NCBI GenBank assembly: GCA_018806985.1 | Contig: JADANN010000345.1 | Coordinates: 434,001 to 498,000, forward strand | Length of the DNA: 64,000 nucleotides | Direction: 5' to 3' | From: Angiostrongylus vasorum | Lineage: Eukaryota; Nematoda; Chromadorea; Rhabditida; Metastrongylidae | Shown here: positions 59,062 to 64,000 of the stretch, in pieces | Numbering within the stretch: the first letter of the stretch is position 1 | How the letters are laid out: each line of letters opens with the position of its first letter | Position numbers and translations under genes: made by a program | The notes under the pieces: generated by a model | What the model was told of the DNA's origin: nothing | What the model saw: only the letters and a program-made list of their open reading frames with translations | Databases searched by the model: none

Positions 59062-59352
59062 GACGCGTGTATCGCAGTGCTTAGAGGAGCCCTACAATAC
59101 ATCGATGATGTGGTCGATGGTTTGATGTTGGCTCTAGAGCTCACCGTGCCCTTCTGTGTGTCGGCAAATTGGCACCAAACTTCCTTTTGAGGATAGCAGC
59201 ACTGACTTGATCCATAGGTCAGCCAATGTAAGTCATTGTTCAGTCCAGATATAATAGGCATTCAACAGCCCCTACAATGCTACGGAGTAGAATGCATCCT
59301 ATATCCCTGAGGGTTTGATGAACTTCGAGCGCTTTATCCTTTATCCTTTGTC
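59062..59352 (+). repeat. SINE family I copy, diverged
   Basis: Head gacgcgtgtatcgcagtgct, central tcggcaaattggcaccaaac, and three tail units (tttatcctttatcctttg). Confidence 0.8.
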
Positions 59353-59359
59353 CTGATCA

Positions 59360-61340
59360 TGCAGAATGAGGACTGCAAAACAAAGGTAAAGTGTGTTCCG
59401 TAGTTTCGAAACAGCCTGGTGAATTATGAATGATCGCTACTTCGTGGAACACTGCTAATTTTGGGACGCTCTTTTTCAGAAAAAATCGGCCAAAATCTGA
59501 TATAAATAGGCTAAATCAAATCCGATTCGCAAAAAGCCCATTATAAAGTACTGCACTGAAGCCCACGGACAGCAGGGGAAAAACTCCACTTCGTGGAACC
59601 CATTTCTGGTTCACGTAGATGTAATTACATTTGTTGAGGGATGCCAATGATTTCTGCAAATAAAGTCTGCGCAAAATACTTAACTTTCATCTTCGGTAAC
59701 GGTTCTTTACAGAAGCCTCATTCCATTCGGACGAAGCAGTGTTCCTTCTATCGTATGATTGCAACGAAATACTTTATCAGGATCACTAACCTGTTAACGA
59801 ATCCATAGAAAGTAATAAGTTAATGTTTCGATAGTGAAATTTGTTCAAGGTAACCCAAAATGTCTCCATCGTATCCCAATCTAAAAAGCCATCTAGGTTT
59901 ATTTGACGGTTTTATAGAAATATCTTTGATATGTGAATGAGGTACAATTCATCCATCAACCTTCCACAAAGGAGGAGTGCACCAGAAACCTGGATGTGAA
60001 AACAGAAGATATCTTTAATGCTTCATTGTACGCGAGAAAGTGAGATCCTCATTGACAAGTTTGAAATAGAGATTAATACACGAACGGTAGCAGAGAACGA
60101 AACAGATCATTGAGAAAAATCCGTTCGTCGGCTCACCGTATCTGGGAAAGTTCTAGGATTCATAGTTCAATGAGTCCATTTCTAGATAGTCCTATTCGAT
60201 CACCAGTGAAAATATGTACACAATGGAATCAGCTGGTTCCTATCCTTCACAGCGTTATTGGTTCAATATTCAAGAACTATTATTTCATTGAAGAACTGAA
60301 CTATTTTTACCATCGTTGAGTTTCTTTTCAAAATAATCTCCATAGTGCCATCTCAAAGAGGAAATTAGAGGCAAGATAAATAAGGGAAGAAGTACAAATG
60401 ATGAAGAATTATGGAAAGAACTATTCCCGAGCTGTTCACTACTTGTAGAAGAGGACTCCACGAAGCGTGAACACTGTGGCAAGAAACTTCGAATATTAGG
60501 TGCGCAGTATACTTCACAATACATAGATAACAAGAGAAATTTGTTAGGAAGACCTCATATAGTACTACACTGATAATGAATAGATAGCACTACAAGAGTC
60601 CTTTATGAACTGGAAAAGAAAAAGGAGAGCTTGAAATACAGAGCGCACCACTCTCGTAGATTTGACGAGGACCTCATCACCTCCAAATGGGGTGTTCTTC
60701 TTGAATATAACCAGTATTACCTCCATCCATTTCGCTGTCTTGTCAACAGCAGCTGGAGGAGGCTGCAAGAATGCGAAAATGGATTCGACTGTGACTTGAT
60801 GGTTAGTAAATATCTGTCATTGTTGATATACTTCATGCTAGTCAAGTGTGAAGTTCACTAGATAACGCAAACAACTGTTCCCTGGCCATTCTCAAGTTTT
60901 CATCACAGATATTTGCTGGTATTGGTGGGTTGGAAAAAAAGCTTGCTGCCTCGGGAATGAGGTTTTTCTAGAAAGACAGCGATTTTTGTAACAGCTGCGA
61001 ATCTATCATAATTCGGTTGACCGTCCGAAGATGGTTTAACAAGCCTCGCAACTGATTTCTTTCTTATATTTTTTTTCATCGTACCAACTGTAACTTCCTT
61101 TGTCTTTTTTTATTCTTTGACGAACTGATACGTGATTAGTGCAGGACAAGTATTTTTATCCTAAGTGGCTTTTTCAGCAGATTTCGCCTCACTGAAGGCT
61201 GAAAAAATATCATGTTCACTCGTTAGTTCCTCGACAAGACAAATGTAGCGTGAAGAAAAAAAATATGTAGACATCAATGCGCCCTTTCATACCAAGTAAC
61301 AAGCATATGCTTAAAATGTCTTAGTTTATTGACACGCTTG
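59360..61340. other. Stretch without a recognised gene
   Basis: Nearly 2 kb with no exon or repeat family member that I recognise. Short open frames occur but none has a recognisable motif. Confidence 0.4.
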
Positions 61341-61349
61341 CATGACAGG

Positions 61350-61710
61350 ACAGCTGGTCCAGTGGTAGTGATACCGTTTATCACGTGCAAGATTAAGCCA
61401 TTCCTACATCACCTTACCAAGCCTCCATACCTCTGGACTTGAGAAATTGATATCAGATATGTCCCTGATCAGCCTACTCCTTCAAATCCACTTGAGAAGT
61501 CTTTAACATGGCTATGACAGGACTACAAAAAGAATGGACTTGACCAAAATTGGACGAAATTCACTAAGAAGAAGAAATCCTCAACCAGCAGCCTCTTAGC
61601 AGGCGCTATGCTGCAAAAGTTCGAAGAAGATCATAGATGGAGAAACGAGGAGACGAATCAAATGCAAGAAGTGTTGGAGTCCGTAAACTGGATGTGAAAA
61701 CGGTTCATTT
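61350..61710 (+). repeat. SINE family III copy
   Basis: Head acagctggtccagtggtag (a good A box). The B box is degraded (gattaagccattcc). A weakened version of the shared central block (gagaaattgatatcagat) is present, then a long 3' part ending in gatgtgaaaacggttc as at 28340. Confidence 0.65.
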
Positions 61711-61879
61711 AAACAAAAATGTTTCAGGCCGCACCGATTTTTAAGAGCCTCTCGTACGCTTATCGATGAACCAAGACATTTGCTGTGCATCTGATAACTG
61801 ATTGGAAGTCGGTTCTGGAATTATTCAAGCACACATCGTTTAATATTTTTTTGATTTTTCAGGCTAGCATCCCTTTGAA

Positions 61880-62162
61880 AGGGCGAGTGTGGAGCAGTGA
61901 ACGAAGGCGCTCTGCAACACACACGTGGAATCGATCCCTGCGCCTATGGCCCACCAAGAATTGCATTCCTCTGTGATCAGTAAATTGGTACCAGAATCTG
62001 GGAGGATAGCAGCACTGGCTCGATACATCGGTAGGCCATCGCGAGTCATTGAAAGGCCAGATATGCCTCCAGTTACCTCCAAACGATGTTTGATGAAATC
62101 GAATGCATGGCGTATCCCTCAGGGATTGATCAGTGCCGAGAGTTTTATCTTTTATCCTTTTT
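61880..62162 (+). repeat. SINE family I copy with target-site duplication
   Basis: Forward copy from gggcgagtgtggagcagtg to the ttttatcttttatccttt tail. It is bounded by an exact 11-bp duplication ATCCCTTTGAA at 61869-61879 and 62163-62173. Confidence 0.9.
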
Positions 62163-62204
62163 ATCCCTTTGAATAGTTTTAAATTTATGCATTTAGTAGG
62201 CCAA

Positions 62205-62388
62205 CGAAGAGTAACGTTGGTGTGGTGGTGAACGCGTTAGCCCCCTGAAAGAGTAATAGCGTGTTCGATCCCCACGGCAGACACCTGCCGTCCAGAGTTT
62301 CCAGAGTTTTTCAAATATCTCAGCCGTTGTGGTTGATTTCGCATTATGTCCTGTCGTGAAAATTGTAGTAAACAGTAAATAAGAAAGG
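62205..62388 (+). repeat. SINE family II reference copy
   Basis: tRNA-derived head with A box TGGTGTGGTGG (62218-62228) and B-box-like GTTCGATCC (62263-62271). The body has tttcaaatatctcagcc and the tail cgtgaaaattgtagtaaac. The body differs from families I and III. Confidence 0.78.
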
Positions 62389-62399
62389 TAACTTAGCAG

Positions 62400-64000
62400 C
62401 CATTTTTTCTTTTTGGTTTACAAACCTCAACTAAGTTATCCCACAACAACAGCGTGCAGACATTACCACACTGTTGACGACATGAGCTACACATAACTCA
62501 ACTGTGAATGAAAATAATATCTTTTCACGACATTACATATTTCAGTCCATTGTGAACTCTATTAATGGGAATAGAAACAGCAGAAACACTTGGAGTATAT
62601 AGATCCTTCCCAACAAGATACACAAGATAGTTCCTCCATAGTTCCATCACTGCGAAACTCATATTCTCCCGAGCCCACAAAATAAATTTCTTCTTCAGTT
62701 TTATTAGATGTCTGCATTCCCGACTAGCAACATGACTGGACAAAAACCATTTTGTCCAGCATTACGCTTGTGATGTTTCTCAATGTATCGCTGATGTCTA
62801 CCACTGTCGAACTTACGTCTAGAAGCTTAAAAATGAGTATTTCCTTAGAATTTTCTGAGTGGAAAACAAAACAAAAGATAAATTAATATCTCAGACAAAA
62901 TACATCTGAAAAGAAATCCAGATCATCACATTATGTGGAATGGATTTAACTGAGCATCGTAGAGATGACTGAAGGCATATTTGGTCTACTTATATCTTTA
63001 TCCACACGGAACTTTGGTGTTACGGTCTCCACCGACACATGAAGTTAATGCCTTTTATCCCCGGCGGAGAGAATTTAGTGGGCTGGGATTGCGGGAAACG
63101 ACCCAAGAACCACGGGTGCCTTGCACGGCATCATTAACTACTAAACGACTAGACGGTTAACACCTATTTCTAACTCTGACATACTATTTTGCTTATTGTT
63201 TTACCAGCTCCGTTTCTCAAGACATCAGCTATTTTCACCAGAACTTACTAAGTATTTCTAACGATATCATGTTGACGAACAAAATATAGTCAAAAAGTGT
63301 AACGTAATAATTTATCTACAATCAACAGTTAGCCATTTATTCACCGCTCATAAGTACACGAATGGAATGAGATCGGAAACCGGTGAGTTATCTATAATAA
63401 TCGTATGAGATCTCTGATGGATGAGAGCCCGCACAAACGGTGAACGCGAGAGGATGCAGAGAATGAGAGGACGACGACATTAGGGAGATGGAGACAACCC
63501 GGACAGCACAGCATATTAGAGTAACGAATAGAAATCTGATTTGTTAGGTGGAGGATTATGAACTACAATATCGGATGAAATGATTAACAAAGTCAGAATG
63601 GGAAGCTGATGATTATGCCGCAATGGTGTTTGTTACGGCGAGATTCGTTTGTGCGCAGTCTGAACGACTTCCAGCTTTGAATTAACGTGACCGAGTAGCG
63701 GTTCGATACCGACGTATGGTGGTTCCTTGGTACCATGAAGCATCAACGAAAACTTTTTCAACGTTCCACGATGCATACCAGGTCCCTGGAATCCAGAATT
63801 CATTATTAACATATCATTCTAAGGATCAAGATCGGTCTACCGTGCAAAGCATGAGATCTAGTGGTGATTTCAAGCTTTTTACCATACAAATATCGACTTG
63901 GAATATAGCACTGAATCTTTCTATTTAGGCCGACTAGCTACATTCTGATTAGTCGCAATGCTTTCAGTTATCAAGCACTAAAAGCATAGAAAGAATACAA
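62400..64000. other. Right end of the window
   Basis: No gene was recognised. 62935-63160 resembles a strongly diverged reverse family I SINE (ggatttaactgagcatcgta, then accacgggtgccttgc). Confidence 0.35.

Overview
The window is eukaryotic and looks like a nematode, most probably a strongylid (hookworm-type) parasite. Exons are short (about 80-220 nt), introns are repeat-filled with GT/AG ends, and the two genes that can be assembled have nematode-like proteins. Repeats include RTE-type LINE wreckage and several tRNA-derived SINE families. The species placement is inference.

Layout. About 4.06-12.28 kb (+) holds the 3' two thirds of a RIN-type Rab5 exchange factor gene (rin-1-like: RH region, VPS9 domain, Ras-association domain). 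Fifteen exons join in frame to a stop; the 5' exons were not found. 13.9-32.8 kb (-) holds a complete 15-exon gene for a nucleobase-type SLC23/NAT permease, 556 codons from ATG to stop, convergent with rin-1. No further gene could be assembled from 32.8 kb to the end. That half is an accumulation of repeats: about 25 copies of a roughly 280-bp tRNA-derived SINE (family I), a second tRNA-derived SINE (family II), a third longer family (III), an unclassified repeat of about 390 bp (IV), broken RTE LINEs, microsatellites and foldback elements.

The most interesting system is a set of non-autonomous elements with inverted, LTR-like ends. Many copies carry a minimal type I hammerhead-ribozyme core (CUGANGA, stem II, GAAA, ACGU) about 120-140 nt downstream of a TATA box. 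Two copies keep an intact core (48092-48131 and 23167-23202) and many others are decayed. Two members are bounded by target duplications of about 11 bp, one of them inside an RTE reverse transcriptase. This architecture matches pseudo-LTRs of Penelope-like elements or animal retrozymes. A second theme is a central domain shared by SINE families I and III although their tRNA-like heads differ.

RIN-type proteins act at early endosomes downstream of Ras, and the permease imports purine or pyrimidine bases at a membrane. Nothing in the window links the two functions; they are simply neighbours.
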